DNA of 64,000 bases from Heterobilharzia americana (Eukaryota > Platyhelminthes > Trematoda > Strigeidida > Schistosomatidae), in assembly GCA_944470555.2 (NCBI GenBank), contig OX104127.1:93458708-93522707 (forward strand), written 5' to 3'. A model generated the notes under the pieces. That model saw only the letters and a list, made by a program, of their open reading frames with translations. It was not told the DNA's origin and did not search any database. This document shows positions 23,775-36,409 of this stretch, piece by piece (the stretch's first letter is position 1; every line of letters begins with the position of its first letter). The position numbers and the translations under genes were made by a program.

Positions 23775-26700
23775 CCCTGGAGTTAAAATCCTGACAAACC
23801 TAAAACTACATTTTTATTATTTATTATTAATATATTGGGCTGAAGATAGTGTCAAGTAATGATTTGAAAACTGTGGTACAATTGTTCACCTCAAGATGAG
23901 CTTGTTTCGAGTGAGTTTCTGTCTTGACTGTGCTTTTAGTTGATAAACTATTAATTGTCGTGCTACACATCAATATCAGCCCACCGAAGTCAGGCTTCAT
24001 TGTGTCTATATCTCCTGAGCATGTCTTGATAATATCCTGCTGTTGCGGTCAATGTACGTAGTTATACAGGAAGAAAGAAATTTGCGCAAACATACAGATT
24101 TTATTTTTGAGATATTCACGGATGAGAAGAAGTAAGATGCAGAGGTGGAGCAAATAATTTCTACCAGTTGTATAGCCCTTAAGTTTCCAATTCATGCACC
24201 GGTAAATCTAAGTTACTGTTAAGTTGTATTCATTTATTTATTTAGTATTTTGATTCCAAGATGGAAGAATTCGGTTTAACTTCCGGAGGTATTCTTGATG
24301 CATTTCAGAAAATATTTATGTTTATTTGTGTAGCAGGTTTTGATTTTGTTCATTTGTAAACATATTTCTTGATAGAATTTGTTGGATAGCCGAAGAATTG
24401 GAAGATTTCAGGACTTTAAAGGCCACCCTACGATATTCTCTTACAACTATTGTGAGAGGTTAAGAAGAGAGTCCACTTTGCTGATCAATAATTTTTTGTC
24501 TCAAATCACGTGGGTACCTTTCACGCCAACAAAACCTCCTTAACATAACCTATACAAACAAAAAGTCATGGGTAACAAACAGGGAATAAGCAACATGATC
24601 TTCCAATCCATTTGCAATAGTTACCGAGAATCATTTAAACTATTACTATTACACAAGCTAGCTGTCAAACGTCTCTCATCTTAATAAACTGTGACAAACA
24701 CAAAAACATCTTCCGCTTGGTCAGCTTTGAAGTGCTTGAATGCACAAACTGGATGGTGACCTGAGAATTTTCGGAGGCCTACTTTTGAGGTAGATTAGCC
24801 ATAAATCGCTGGATTGATCTTGATGCATTGTTCGAAAATATTCGATACAGATCAGTGACAAGAATCAACCCTAGGAGCAACTAGGGAGAGATCATCAATC
24901 AGTTGAGTCACGATTACTCACGTATATGTAACCAAACTCCTGCACTCAACCAAAGGAAATATAACCCATGGTCTCCAGTAAAAACTAACCGTCAGCAATG
25001 GTAACAAGCATCCCTAATTAAACTAACGCATCTTCCCTGCAATACACAAGAGCCAAATAATCAGATCAGGACAACCGTCGTCATTTCGTTTCAAGAAAAA
25101 TAGGCAACCATTCCCAAACAAAGTGACCTCAACTTGTTGAAAACAAACAGAAGAATCAAATCAGTCATGTTCAACTTAAAAACTCACAGATCAGTTTCAA
25201 TTCATGTGGAGTCGCTCGTAATGAATATCTTTGCACCATCGATTAGTTCAATTTCTAGCTAAGCTCTGATGCACTGATATTGCTGCATAGCAGGAAATTC
25301 GATCGTTCGCCAGCTAAAATTTTATCGGAGACATCAGCTATCACTGAACAAGTTACGGTTTGTCTGCAATTAGTTTTCATACTTTTCCTGTAAGACTGGC
25401 AAGATACTTAACTAGATAAATGGGTATATGCTTTTCATGCTTCTCAATCGATTTCGTTCATTGCAGACTTTGGTATCTGCTTTAATATATTCCGTCTTTA
25501 ATAGTCAACCTGCTTAAAATGCATAGTTTAATGACATGGTTTTCATGTTCATTATACTCTGTGTAGACGTTCTTAAGTCTTCTCACGAAAAATAATTTCT
25601 CAGTGAAATAGAAAATTAAACTAAGGTTACTTCACCTTTGGATATTACTAATAATGCATAAGTGACTTATAGATAAATCTACTTTTCATTCTGGCATTAA
25701 CAGAACTCTAGTAAGTTTTATGGAATGGACAAAACCTAGTTGCGGGGTTTCCTGCCTATGCTTCCTAACACCTAAGGAAATTATATACAGTAAACATCAA
25801 ATAAATTGTTAAATTTTTCTGCCTTTGGTTAAGTTTTATAAATTATTTTATTTACTGACAGGTTAGTGATGTTTATAAATCATTAGTAGACAAGGATACA
25901 TATATTATGTGAATAAAGCTTCATGCATTTCTAGTTTAGACTCTGAAATATTTAGCACTGTATTTCAAAATTATGTGATAATCAATCAGTCAATTGGCTA
26001 TTTAACCATTAGTGTTAATTTCCTGCGTAATTTCAATCTAAATATTTTCCTTCTGGTATTTTTATCTGGTAAATATGGTTAGTGAATGCAGTTCATGTTT
26101 TTCTAATACTTTTATAACTAATCTTACCAAACTACATGTATCTCAAGTAAGCATTTCTTAAAAATGCTTTTGATGGAATACTTGTAGTGGGAGAATTTTT
26201 ATTTTAATCTTATTTCATGTTCAATAAGATTGTTTTAATTAGATGAACTAATTGTAGATGGTAAGTTTTTTAAAAGTGTTTCTTACATCTACGACGATTC
26301 AGAACCATTAGACACCAATCATAATTAGATTTTCTTTGGAAATTACACATAGAAGATTGGGAGGTATAATGTCTGACAAGTAGGTAGATTTTTATCTATC
26401 TGGATGATACATAGAAGCATCATATTGGAGTTACAGATAACAATTTGGGAAACAACCAGTTTCTCTTAGTAATAGCTTACAGCCTAATAGGCCACATGAT
26501 AGTGAAGAAACTTGCATCCAGGGAAAAATTATGCGACAGATTAATGCGATCTGTTAAGATGAGCATATACTGAGCTAAGGTTTCTTACTTACCTACAATT
26601 CTGTCTTTAAGGTCTAACATAAATACAAAAATTCTTGTTCATCAGGCATTATTAAACGAGGCTTATCATGCATGACTATATTTTTATAAACTGTAAACAT

Positions 26701-27530
26701 CAAATTGGCCAATAATCACACATTTCTGAGTACTTTAGTGTTCTCTAGTCAAGTAATATTTTATATCTGTGGTAATATTAGCATAAATAATTATCAGATT
26801 TAAAAAGCCAAAAACTCATATCAGTCTGCTATGCATAATAGAAATTTTCTCAGAATGGATGTTTGGTTTACTTTGTCAAATGTCATTCGTTTTTGAGAAA
26901 AGTGTTGTTAATGGTGGAACTGTTTTAAAATGCCACTAAAATACTTCACTACACAACGTGAACAGTTAGACCTGACAAAGAATATAACATTTCGACAAAA
27001 CAAGCCGATTACTTGGCAGTAAAGTCACATTTTGAACCATTTCTGGTTGATTGATCTATGGTTAACCCAGGAAACGGATTTTTGTTCCTAACAGTCATCC
27101 AACTTCATGAATACAAATGATAAGTAAATAACATTTTTATTAGTGAGCTTTCAGTGAATTTATTACGCCTATCTTCTCTTGAAACATCATATATGACGCT
27201 CTACAAAGCTTAACCCTGTTCGTTCAAAAACATTAAAGATAGATTAACAGCCTACAATCAAACCACAGTAACTTTTTAGGCTCACACCTAAGCTATGTGC
27301 TCAGAAGAAATATGTACCATTACTTCCTTTGTCTTAGCCTGAAAAATATCGAATCTGTGTTGTATTTTGCGTTTATTCTTTATTGGAAAAATCTTTATAT
27401 CAGGTGATCCTTGTTATTCCTCCATTTTTTCTCCTATCTGTAAGGTTGTATGATTTCCCCTTAAACTCCACTGGAAAATGTTTCACTGCTCCACTGATTT
27501 TTACTTATGGTTGAAAATTTTTCTAGAACT
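23775..27530. other. Long stretch without identifiable genes
   Basis: AT-rich throughout, stops dense in all frames, no tRNA-like boxes and no retroelement motif that I could read. It may be intergenic or intronic. Confidence 0.5.
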
Positions 27531-27533
27531 CAG

Positions 27534-27876
27534 TGTAATATTCATCATGGATTGATATCAGTTGGACAACCGTCGAAAAACTGAAAATACTAGGCAGTGA
27601 GTCTTTCTGGTATGGGACTCCTCAACAGAGTACACTCATGGTCTTCCTCAGGGATCAAATCCAAAACCTTCGAGTTTCATGATGAATGTGTTACCGTTAA
27701 GCCACTCTGTCGGAATTCATTGATCCACAATCTACAGCTTTTTTCGATTCACGGTACAGTGCTATCGTCATTCATTCCTATCATCGGTTGTTTGTCTTCA
27801 AGTTCGGCTTGGTTTATCGCACTGGTTAAGACTTCTCATTTGAACTTCGGAAGACCTCGCCTCGAAGTATGTCACT
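27534..27876 (-). repeat. Hammerhead SINE family A, copy A3
   Basis: Minus-strand copy with its tail at 27534-27575 (TGTAATATTCATCATGGATT), a remnant of the ribozyme around 27595-27635 and the tRNA-like head around 27650-27710. In the ribozyme GGAGTCCCATACC is kept but the GAAAC box is lost. The body continues to TTCGGAAGACC near 27855. The 94-codon frame 27597-27881 falls inside this element and is not a gene. Confidence 0.75.
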
Positions 27877-28032
27877 GGTGAGTAATGAACAGAGTAATTC
27901 ATTTTGCAGGTTTTTGTGGATTTAAAGATTTCAAGGTAGCACTCATCACTAACTCTTTATTCTTCAAGCTGTATGCATGCTAATTCATAGTTTTGAAAAC
28001 TAACTCACTGATACAATATTTTTTGATTTGAT

Positions 28033-28370
28033 ATTGGTATTCATCATGGACTGCCATTAATTAAAGAAACATTGGAAACCTGGGGGCAATGAACGGCTGG
28101 TTCGCTCCATTATAGGACTCTTCAGCAGTGCGCACCCATGACCCTGCCAAGGATCGAACATAAGACCAGGTTTTATGGCCAGTACATTATCATTAAGCCA
28201 CTGGATCGAAATCTAACGGCCCATATTTTCCACTTCTCTCAGTTCACAATATAGCGCGACCTCCATTCAATGCTGTCGTTGAGTAACTTTTCTCACGTTT
28301 GACTTGGTTAGCCTCACTGGTCACGACTTCTCGTTAGAACTTTGGGAACTACTTCTAGAAGCGAGGGTGC
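28033..28370 (-). repeat. Hammerhead SINE family A, copy A4
   Basis: Minus-strand copy beginning TTGGTATTCATCATGGACTG. It contains a near-complete hammerhead segment at 28086-28131, then on the minus strand an A-box-like TGGCTTAATGATAATG and a B-box-like GTTCGATCC, and the same body as A3 and A5 (ATAGCGCGACCTCCATTCAA). Only 160 bp separates it from A3, so two copies inserted close together in the same direction. Confidence 0.8.
28086..28131 (-). ncRNA. Type I hammerhead ribozyme, nearly complete (A4)
   Basis: Minus strand: GCACTG, CTGAAGA, stem II GTCCTATAATGGAGC, GAA, CCAGCCGT, T, CATTGC. The CUGANGA box is intact and stem I (GCACTG with CATTGC) pairs at five of six positions. The A after GAA is C, which breaks the A15.1-U16.1 pair next to the cleavage site, so cleavage is probably lost. 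Confidence 0.65.
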
Positions 28371-28374
28371 TCCT

Positions 28375-30700
28375 TGTCATTTTTTTACAAGCAAGCCAGG
28401 TTCTGCATAAAGTGTGAACTAGTAGAGGTATTGGATTAATTATATCATTTTCTCCACCTACAGGCTAATCAGATTCGGCCCCACCAGATTATTTTAAACA
28501 GGAGGTATTTAAACGAGCTGCTAGAATAGATAATGGATGTGGTCATCAGTATCCCTAAAACCCACTCTCAAAAACCCTCTCCGATAAATAGAAAAAATCA
28601 CAATAGCCTTTTTATATTTAGGTGTGATGAAAACATTGAAAACTAACGTAAATGTTAAATGACTGACTCCTTTAGTCAAGCATACCTATGGTTTCCGATG
28701 AAAATTTCATTAATATGCTAGTGAAGTGACTAGAAAACTGTCAAACTTATTGAGTAGATTCAGGTTGTATGAATGAACCAGCTTTCTAAGGTGAGATTAT
28801 CAATTTTAACTTCAAATTAATTGGACGACCGTCTATTATCTGGATTACTTTTGTCTGACTGAGGATTTCTGTATTTTACTATGAGCAATTTTTCGTTACC
28901 CATATCCTTCTGTCACACAAAAATATTTGAGGAATTTTGTTCTAAAGTGGGTATTTTTTTCATGCTTTCATCCCACAGTTTTTAGCCATATTTTTAATTG
29001 TGAATTAGATTCCATAAACACGACATTTATTTAATCCTTAAATACTCTGCATCCTATTAAGCAAACGATACGACACTCAGTCACAGAACCTAAAGTTTTC
29101 TCAACAGACAAAGAATGGAAACAATTTATTGTGCAGATTTGTGTTAAACTTATTAAGATTTATGAGTTGAAAAGGATATAGTTAATGACTTTTTTACTGT
29201 TTTGATTGAATGTAATGTCTCCAAAGTTTTCTAATCTAGTCAAACTCTTAAGTGTAGTTAACTGCAAATTGCTGGTTTTAAAAATGACCAATTTTATCAT
29301 CTAGATAATTTTTTATCTAATTACCTAATGACTTCATATGACAGCATTCGTCTCATTGTCTAGGCTTTATTGTCTTAACTCCACTTCAAAGTGTAACATA
29401 TACAATCTTTTGTCTCTTAAACAAAAACAGGTTTATTTTACGTTTACTGATTACTAACGTATTCAGGCGATTAGAGCTAAGCGAAACAAAAGGTAATGAA
29501 TGACTTTTAGTATACAAATTCTATTATGACTGGATTGTTCAAATCGAGATAAGAAAAGAAAATCACTAGAATTGTTCACTCTTTTTATAATCAGTTAAAC
29601 ACCATAGGACTTAAAGGACTTTGAATGTTAGGTTGAAATGATTTGGTTGATCTAAAGGAGCACTACGATTCTCCTGATATTAACTTCCTTATCATTATGT
29701 GCAGGAAAATCTGGATTCAGGTGAGCAGGCTTAATATCACAGTGTCATTTTCGTGCAGAAATTAAACTGATCTAGTTGATTGTTTTCAAGGAAGTTGTAA
29801 TGTGAATTGTATGACTTTGGAATTATGTTATCTGTTAGTTTGTTTGAATCCATTTCTGAGATCAGTATTGTTAGGCATCCCGTAGCCCTACCGGTTACCT
29901 AGTATTCTGAATCTGTTATTCTATAGAATGGACCCAAAAATGACTTAGCAGTCACATACAGATAGCATATATATTTATCGTCATGATGTATATTGTGTCT
30001 GATTAAAGGAATAAATAAACTTGATGGGATAATAGCTTTTGAACTTGAAGAACATCTAACAATTTTCTACAAATCTTCTAGTTATCAGAGTAGTGCAGGG
30101 ATAATTTTTGGAAAGGTTTCTTAAAGTAAAGAATAAAGTTGTAAGTAAAATTTCAAAAGATTTAAAATTTATTTCTGAGAGTAAAGACAACCTAACAAGC
30201 AGCAAAACTTAACATACTTCAGGAGAAATCTGTGCTGCAACGCAAAACTCGAGAGCTCATGCGTGATCCTGTAGTTCTGCAAGACCAGAATAGCTGGAAT
30301 AGTTGTTAATCGTTGAAAATATCCTGAAGGATATTTAAGAAGGAGATGTTGTTTCAAAAAAGGCACAGAATACACTTAACTATTGAGGGTTAATAGGAGA
30401 TTTATTACAAAGCGTTTACATTAGTTGATTTATTAGCTGTGTGGAGAACCAAATGAAATGACAGTCTATGTAATGGATATGAAAGAACGTAAATATAAAA
30501 CCTCCTTGTAAGTAAATAAAAAATGTAGATCATCATTGTCTGTCTGGCTTAAATTCTTAAAATGACAATTCATGGAAAACTTCTGAATATGAAGAAAACT
30601 AGATTGGATTTCAGATAAATCTTGATGTTTTAAGCAAATTAAACCCGAGCATTCCATGGACATCCTTCTATCCCGTCGACTGATATTCATAAGCTTTGTT
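28375..30700. other. No identifiable feature
   Basis: AT-rich DNA, no convincing gene. Open frames at 30169-30375 and 30466-30690 (minus) show no domain, no splice signals and ordinary length for this composition. Confidence 0.5.
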
Positions 30701-30761
30701 TATTTCAAGGTTGTACTCACCACTTAATGACGTCAGATGGAGAGCTAGTGGAGACTTGGGA

Positions 30762-30807
30762 GCATTGGACGGCTGTTTCGTCTCAATATCGGACTCCTTA
30801 GCAGTGC
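30762..30807 (-). ncRNA. Type I hammerhead ribozyme, one core mutation (A5 left)
   Basis: Minus strand: GCACTG, CTAAGGA, stem II GTCCGATATTGAGAC, GAA, ACAGCCGT, C, CAATGC. Stem I pairs at five of six positions and GAAA is intact. The invariant G of CUGANGA (G5) is A, which should abolish catalysis. Confidence 0.7.
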
Positions 30808-31054
30808 GCATTCACGATCTCGTCGTGGATCGAACCCAGAACCTCCAGGTTTCGTGGCCAGAGCATTATCAATGAGCCACTGGGTCAGGATCCAGCGGCA
30901 ACATTTCTCACTTCTGTTAGTTCACAATATAGTGCCACCTCCATGCAATAGCGTCACCGACTAACTGTCTCCAAGTTCGACTTTATTGGCCTCACCGGTC
31001 ACAACTTCCGACTTGAACTTCGGGAGATCTCATCTCTAATCGAGTCACTTATAA

Positions 31055-31100
31055 GCATCACTGAGGAGTCCCATAATAGGGCGAAACAGCTGTTCAGTGC
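31055..31100 (+). ncRNA. Type I hammerhead ribozyme with intact core (A5 right)
   Basis: Plus strand: GCATCA, CTGAGGA, stem II GTCCCATAATAGGGC, GAA, ACAGCTGT, T, CAGTGC. CUGANGA and GAAA are intact, and stem III (ACAG/CTGT) is a loopless 4-bp palindrome as in schistosome Sm-alpha ribozymes, which act best as dimers. The predicted cut is after the U following CTGT. Stem I is weakened at its core-proximal end (CA for TG), so activity may be reduced. Class identity rests on matching the hammerhead consensus by eye. Confidence 0.75.
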
Positions 31101-31159
31101 TACTAGGTTTCCAATGCCTGTTCAACTGATGTCAGTCAGTGATGAATACCAAACCAAAA

Positions 31160-33010
31160 TCGACCAATAAATCCCTATAAACCTTCAAAATTGGTTTTCT
31201 TCTTTTTAAGTTACCAGTAAGTACACACGCTGAGTTATTAATCCTCTAAGTTTTTGTTTGGATTATGCAAAGTTTCATCATTTCTACAATTTCCAACATG
31301 AGGTATCTTATTAAAAACATCCAGAGTATAGTTGTTACGAGTGTTCTGGAAGAAGCTGAGCGCCGACTCTGATTGAATCACCATACGAATATATTTTAAT
31401 ATAATCTCAACGTGTTTAGAAGATAAGTAATGTATCTAACTAATAATTTTACTAATTATTCCAGTGCATTCAACAGTAAAATTTACTGAAGTACGAAAAG
31501 GAATTTTACTGCAGCAACTGCAGTAATATAACCTGGTACGTTTAACAGTCTCTGAATTGTTATTCAGGTTGTGTATGGAGTTATCTGAGACAGTTGCAGT
31601 TTTGTAGACTGTTTTGTACTTACTGGGGTTGACGATTGAATTTTAAATGCAAATCTCGGTTATGGCAAGATTTGAACCTTCAACCACCTGAGCTTTGAAA
31701 CCTTTCTTATTATCAAAATAAGCTTTAAGGTGTCTATCTTTTGAACAACTTTTTGGATATGTGATTGACCAGGTTCTAGATATACAGACCCGTATTTTTG
31801 TTGAAACGCTGCAGGATGCCTTAACGTCCTATCGATTTAGCGCATGATATCAGCTGCAGAATAATTAATTATGATTTCGATTAATTTGTGTATACCTTCT
31901 TTTTATTTTTAAATGTTCCTGGAACCAAATGTTAAGATTTCATCATAACTTGTCACGGTCAAGTTTCCCTTACAAAGGGATATTTGAGATCTATCGTTCG
32001 ATATAACTGAAAGAAATATTGAACACATTTACTTATTGGACATGAAATGCGTTACTACACAATGAAGTAATTATAGAAAACGTCATATATATGCCAAACA
32101 TTAACTCTTATACTTTAACAAAAATGGAATTTTATAGATATTTTCAATATATCTTCATTAAACCCAAGTGCTTAATGTATAATTTGCATGACAAAAGGCA
32201 TTTCTGATGTTTAAATGAATCTAACAAAAGTGAGTTAAATCTAAGACTGACTAGACTACAGATTAAAGTTGCTTACCAAGGTTTCAACTTTCTACAGCTA
32301 GTGAATAAAAGGACTAATTTTCAGTCGTTAAATGTAAGTGGCTTACGTTAATCTTTGTGACTGACAGTTTTGTGGATATCCAACCCCTTTTTGAAGTTAT
32401 CAGTAATAGTAACAAGTAGAGCAAAGTTATGCTGCTTATAAAAAAGGCAGTACGTTGGGCAAGTAAAGAAATAATCATGGGTTAAGAATGTCATGTTAAA
32501 TAAAAGGCTCAGGGAATCAACCAAAATCAACAGTAACAAAACTAAAACAATACAATTTAAATCTTGTATGCATTCAGTGAGCTAGTATGAAGCTCTAGTG
32601 CATTAACTTTGAAGTGATAGACAGTGATTTCGGAATGAATATGCAGCGGATGCTTTTCTTTTTGGGATTGTGACATTTATAGTTTTAAAAGTTTGTCAAA
32701 AACAAAAATTCGTAGCACTTGTGGTAATTCGCCTAGTATCACCTACATTATAGGAAAGATAGGCTGTAGTCTTTACAAAGTGCCCAGTGTCGATTAAGTG
32801 GAACTGCAAGTAATTTTTAACATTCTTCAACTCCGCTTTCACTAGTCTTGTTGAAGTTTATTCCTTTCGAATGTTATGAATCGGTTATGAGTGTTGTCCA
32901 GAGATGCAAGTGATTCTAGAAATACATAACAATGTAGGCACTTATCAAACTCTATTATTTGTTTAAAGCGTGAAGATATATTTACCAGTCAAGGCTACTG
33001 TCAGATTTGG
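31160..33010. other. No identifiable gene; possible SINE trace
   Basis: AT-rich DNA. Near 31665-31700 the minus strand reads AGCTCAGGTGGTTGAAGGTTC followed by AAATCTTGCC, resembling an A-box/B-box remnant of a tRNA-derived SINE. Nothing else is recognisable. Confidence 0.45.
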
Positions 33011-33014
33011 CCTT

Positions 33015-33325
33015 AGTAATAGTAGTAATGATAATGAAAATAATAATCACTTTATTCCAGACAACAACTTTCAGTACTGTTTGAAATTCTCAGTGTGATG
33101 GTTCAACAAATTAACTTCTTGTACAATATTTTTATGAAATAATCATAGCAGTTAAGTAACTTTAATAGTAACATTAGGAAAGGCAGTTAGTTATCCACAA
33201 AGACCAGTAGTTTTTAGGTCATTATCTAATTTGCATGTTGTTGCACGTGGTTTGGATAGAAAAGTACACGTAAGTTTGATGGTGGAAGTTCACTCATCAA
33301 ATATGAAAATTCGTTGTTTCAGCTA
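33015..33325. repeat. Dispersed repeat family G, copy 1
   Basis: Starts with a TAA-type simple repeat, continues through AACAAATTA and CTTGTACAATATTTTTATGAA, and ends near GGTGGAAGTTCACTCATC. It aligns in the same order with 46735-47015. A TAA repeat at one end suggests the 3' tail of a non-LTR element on the minus strand, but no coding part is present. Confidence 0.6.
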
Positions 33326-33329
33326 AGTG

Positions 33330-35130
33330 TTCCTGTAATAGCTATACGATGCACTGTTGCGCACTCAGGTGCCAACTGCCGTCTACTGTGATATTTTCTC
33401 GTAATCTTGTTAGCAATTCGTCTAAAAATACAATGAAGATATTTTAGGAGTGCGCGACAGTATTTTTTGTTGACATTCTAATAGTTAAAATGAGTAAAAA
33501 AGGAGCAATTTGGTGAAATCTATTCGTTGAAATATTCTTGGTAGCCCAAAGTTTGAGCAGACCACTAAATGTATGCAATTTGCATTACCACACTTAAAGT
33601 GATGCTTCAGAATTAGGTACACTTTAGAGCAGAAATAGATAAACAGCTGTTTTATTTTTCTAAATATTCTATTTTCAACAAAATCTCTCTGATGGTCATT
33701 CTTTTTGGGCATACTTGGGAAGTTTTCGAACTAATCTTCCTTTTTTATGTCTTCCTCTTTGTTGTCAACAATCAGATTTTTTTCAGAAAGCTTTTTTAAG
33801 TGTAGAATACAGCATTAGAAGGCACTGAACTCTCATAAATCCTCTTTTTGCCTACTCATTTACAAAGACATGAGTAAATTTTGCTGTTAAATGTCCGCTT
33901 CGTGTGTTAACTTAGATGTTCTGTATGCTGTGAGGACGTTCTTCACTCAGCGACTGACCTTAACAGTTTAATCGTTCAAATAACCGAAACTAGGATTTAC
34001 TTTTGTGTGCAATAAGTGTTCTGTTTGCTTCCATTTATGGGTTTATACGGTCGCACAGTTAATTACACAATGTTAGAAATTATCATAAAATGTTATTGAA
34101 TATTTGACCTTCGTGAGAGATATTAGAAACAATTCGTTTAGGTGGCCTTTAGGTGAGTAATTAACAGTCGAACACTGACCAGCACAACTTTGAGTTACTG
34201 AATTTGTTTATCTAGTCAAGGTTATTTGACATGAGGTCTTGAACTTGAGTTGACAATAATAAGTTACTGATGTTGATATTCTTTGAAGTGATTTTTTATA
34301 ATAATTGTAAACATATATTTTATATCTGACCACCTTCAAATTATGTTTGTCAACCCAGCATCGGTTTTCAAGAAAGGAAATATGAAAATCAATTTTTTTC
34401 TATAAGACATCTATAAAATGAATGAAGTTAAATTTCCTTTCCTGATTCAGGTTACTCAAAGACTATACAATCGGAAAGTTTCCCAGCTGCATAAAAGGAT
34501 TTTAATACGATTTATATTGAAAAGCATTGATACAAGACAAAATGCTTGTCATATGAACTTGGCGTGTAGCGATCTAAAAAGTAAGAGGTTGCCTCCTGAC
34601 TTGGCTTGGTGTTAGGTGTTAGGAGTGAATAGATAAGAGTTACTGCTGGGACTAAGTTTCGTGATTGATGGTAATCATCAGCAATGAATAACTATAACCA
34701 TGAAAAAACTGGTGTTCCTTTAGTGATCTGAGTCTGACGCTCAATGCTGAAGTTAGACACCTTACCAATAGGCCTTTCAGTTCTTGACTGAACCACTGTG
34801 GGATTAAATCATTTACGATGACCGGAGTTTGATGATCAAGCTCTGGGTACTAATGAATAGACAGTTACATTCTTTACCCACTGATGACCAGTTCATGTAA
34901 TCCTATAAAAGATTTCGCTTCTACTTCCACTGGTGGAGACTGGTTTGAAATTAAATTCATGAAATGAAATACTGACTGGGATGAACTTTTTAACGAAAAT
35001 GATTTTCTTTGCTGGATGCATATAGAAATCAAGCTTTATCTACCACACTGCTTAATAACCCAGGCCTAAAGCATAAAAGAACTGTTTTAAATTTTAAGTC
35101 AATGGTACCATGTAATATAATGATTAAAAG
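33330..35130. other. No identifiable feature
   Basis: AT-rich DNA; no supported gene. Open frames of 65 to 75 codons are within expectation. Confidence 0.5.
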
Positions 35131-35134
35131 TTCA

Positions 35135-35526
35135 GTTTGGTACTCATCATGGACTGACATCAATCGGGAAAACATTCTAGTACTTATTGGTGACACGCTT
35201 CGAGAGGTGATTCCTGAAGTTTTAATGTGGAGTTGTAAATGGTTAGGTCACTCAGTCCGGATATGAGGACAAATACTGAACGACGATATTGGATGGAGGT
35301 CGCGCTGTATCGCGAACTGACAAGTGTAAGAAATATGGACCATGGTTTCCCACCCAGTGGCTCAACTGTAATGTGTTGGCCACAAAACCCGAAGGTCTTG
35401 TGTTTGAGTCCTGGTGGTGTTATGGGTGCACAACGCTGAGCAGTCCCTTACTAGAAGGAAACAGCTGTTCAGTGCCCCAGTTTTCCAATGTTTATCCAAC
35501 TAATTTCAGCCGGTGATAAATACCAA
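35135..35526. repeat. Hammerhead SINE family A, copy A6 (inverted ends)
   Basis: Left end GGTACTCATCATGGACTGAC is an outward-facing tail. The main body is a plus-strand copy: GATATTGGATGGAGGTCGCG, CGAACTGACA, A-box-like AGTGGCTCAACTG at about 35354, B-box-like GTGTTTGAGTCC at about 35399, an eroded ribozyme (35428-35475: CTGAGCA, then GGAAACAGCTGTTCAGTGC) and the tail ending GATAAATACCAA. The three overlapping open frames of 66 to 85 codons are products of the repeat. Confidence 0.8.
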
Positions 35527-35529
35527 CCT

Positions 35530-36170
35530 GAAGTCAATAAATAAGTTTGAACGAACGTCCAAAGTGAATAGAATTTGTCTTAGGCTATCCAGATTAGAGG
35601 AACGTAAAAGTTACCATTTAAGGAAGGCAGAATATCATTTTAAGATTAAGTGTGTAATTAAGTAAAGGTTATCTATTTCAGGCAAGATGGAAACACTATA
35701 TTGTTCAAAATGAACAGCAACATTACAAACATATTCACTCTTATGGTGTACAGAACCCAGGTAACCCTCCTAGGGTTTGGCTTCAGGCTATAATTTGTGT
35801 CGAAAGATAGTACCATGTCTTAACTCTATCTTGATTTCATTTTAAACAATTTAGGACACTCTAGTGTGACTAACTCTTAAATCATGGGAGTCAGGAGAAA
35901 CGAAGTTATTATCAAACAAGATCAAAAGTTATCTGAACTCCATGCTTGAGGACTAAATATTGGATGTTGAGATGAAACAATTTTAGCACGTAAGTGTCAT
36001 GCATTATCCAAAAAAGCCTTCTAGTAGTTACTTTGAAGTTGCTAGGATGAATCAAATCATGACAGATGTTGCTTAAAACTCTGTCCTTATTCGTTTATGT
36101 CTGAATAAGTAAAATTTATTTTCTCATTTATAAACCTTCCAAAGCAATATGAACCTAAACATTTTCGGTT
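35530..36170. other. No identifiable feature
   Basis: AT-rich non-coding DNA up to the possible exon at 36176. Confidence 0.5.
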
Positions 36171-36175
36171 TTCAG

Positions 36176-36277
36176 TGCTTTCGTTAGTCCCAATATCTGA
36201 CCTGTCACTTAAAAGTATAATGCAAGGAAACTCGTCCTTCAGTTTTCATGACGGGGACAACAGTAGTTTCTCACCAG
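36176..36277 (+). CDS. Possible internal coding exon (34 codons), gene unknown
   Basis: A pyrimidine-rich acceptor (TTTTCGGTTTTCAG) precedes 36176 and a strong donor (CACCAG before GTATGA) follows 36277. The 102-bp interval is a multiple of three and open in the frame LSLVPISDLSLKSIMQG then NSSFSFHDGDNSSFSP. The frame stays open beyond the donor to about 36405. Base composition is more balanced than in the flanks. No domain is recognisable and I could not link it to other exons, so it may be a chance combination. If real, it belongs to a plus-strand gene with very long introns, common in schistosomes. Confidence 0.3.
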
Positions 36278-36409
36278 GTATGAAAATGATTTCTGCACCA
36301 GTGTCAGTCAGAAACAAATCAGAAATGCATATTAGTCACTCGACTGGGGAAATGAGTGAAAAGCTGAAGGACGTTGACCATTTTTTAGTATTGCACATCA
36401 TATCCTAGG

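Larger units (their letters stand above)
30709..31153. repeat. Hammerhead SINE family A, copy A5 (inverted dimer with two ribozymes)
   Basis: The left part is a minus-strand copy: tail at 30709-30735, ribozyme at 30762-30807, then a tRNA-like head with minus-strand B-box GGTTCGATCC-like sequence at 30827-30840 and A-box TGGCTCATTGATAATG at about 30866-30881. From about 31050 the orientation flips: a plus-strand ribozyme at 31055-31100 is followed by the tail CAACTGATGTCAGTCAGTGA and TGAATACCAA. The best-preserved copy of the family here and the clearest case of two ribozymes facing opposite ways. Confidence 0.85.

Noticed and set aside
35239..35516. Two overlapping plus-strand frames of 66 and 75 codons
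   Set aside because: They lie wholly within SINE copy A6 and share sequence with other copies.
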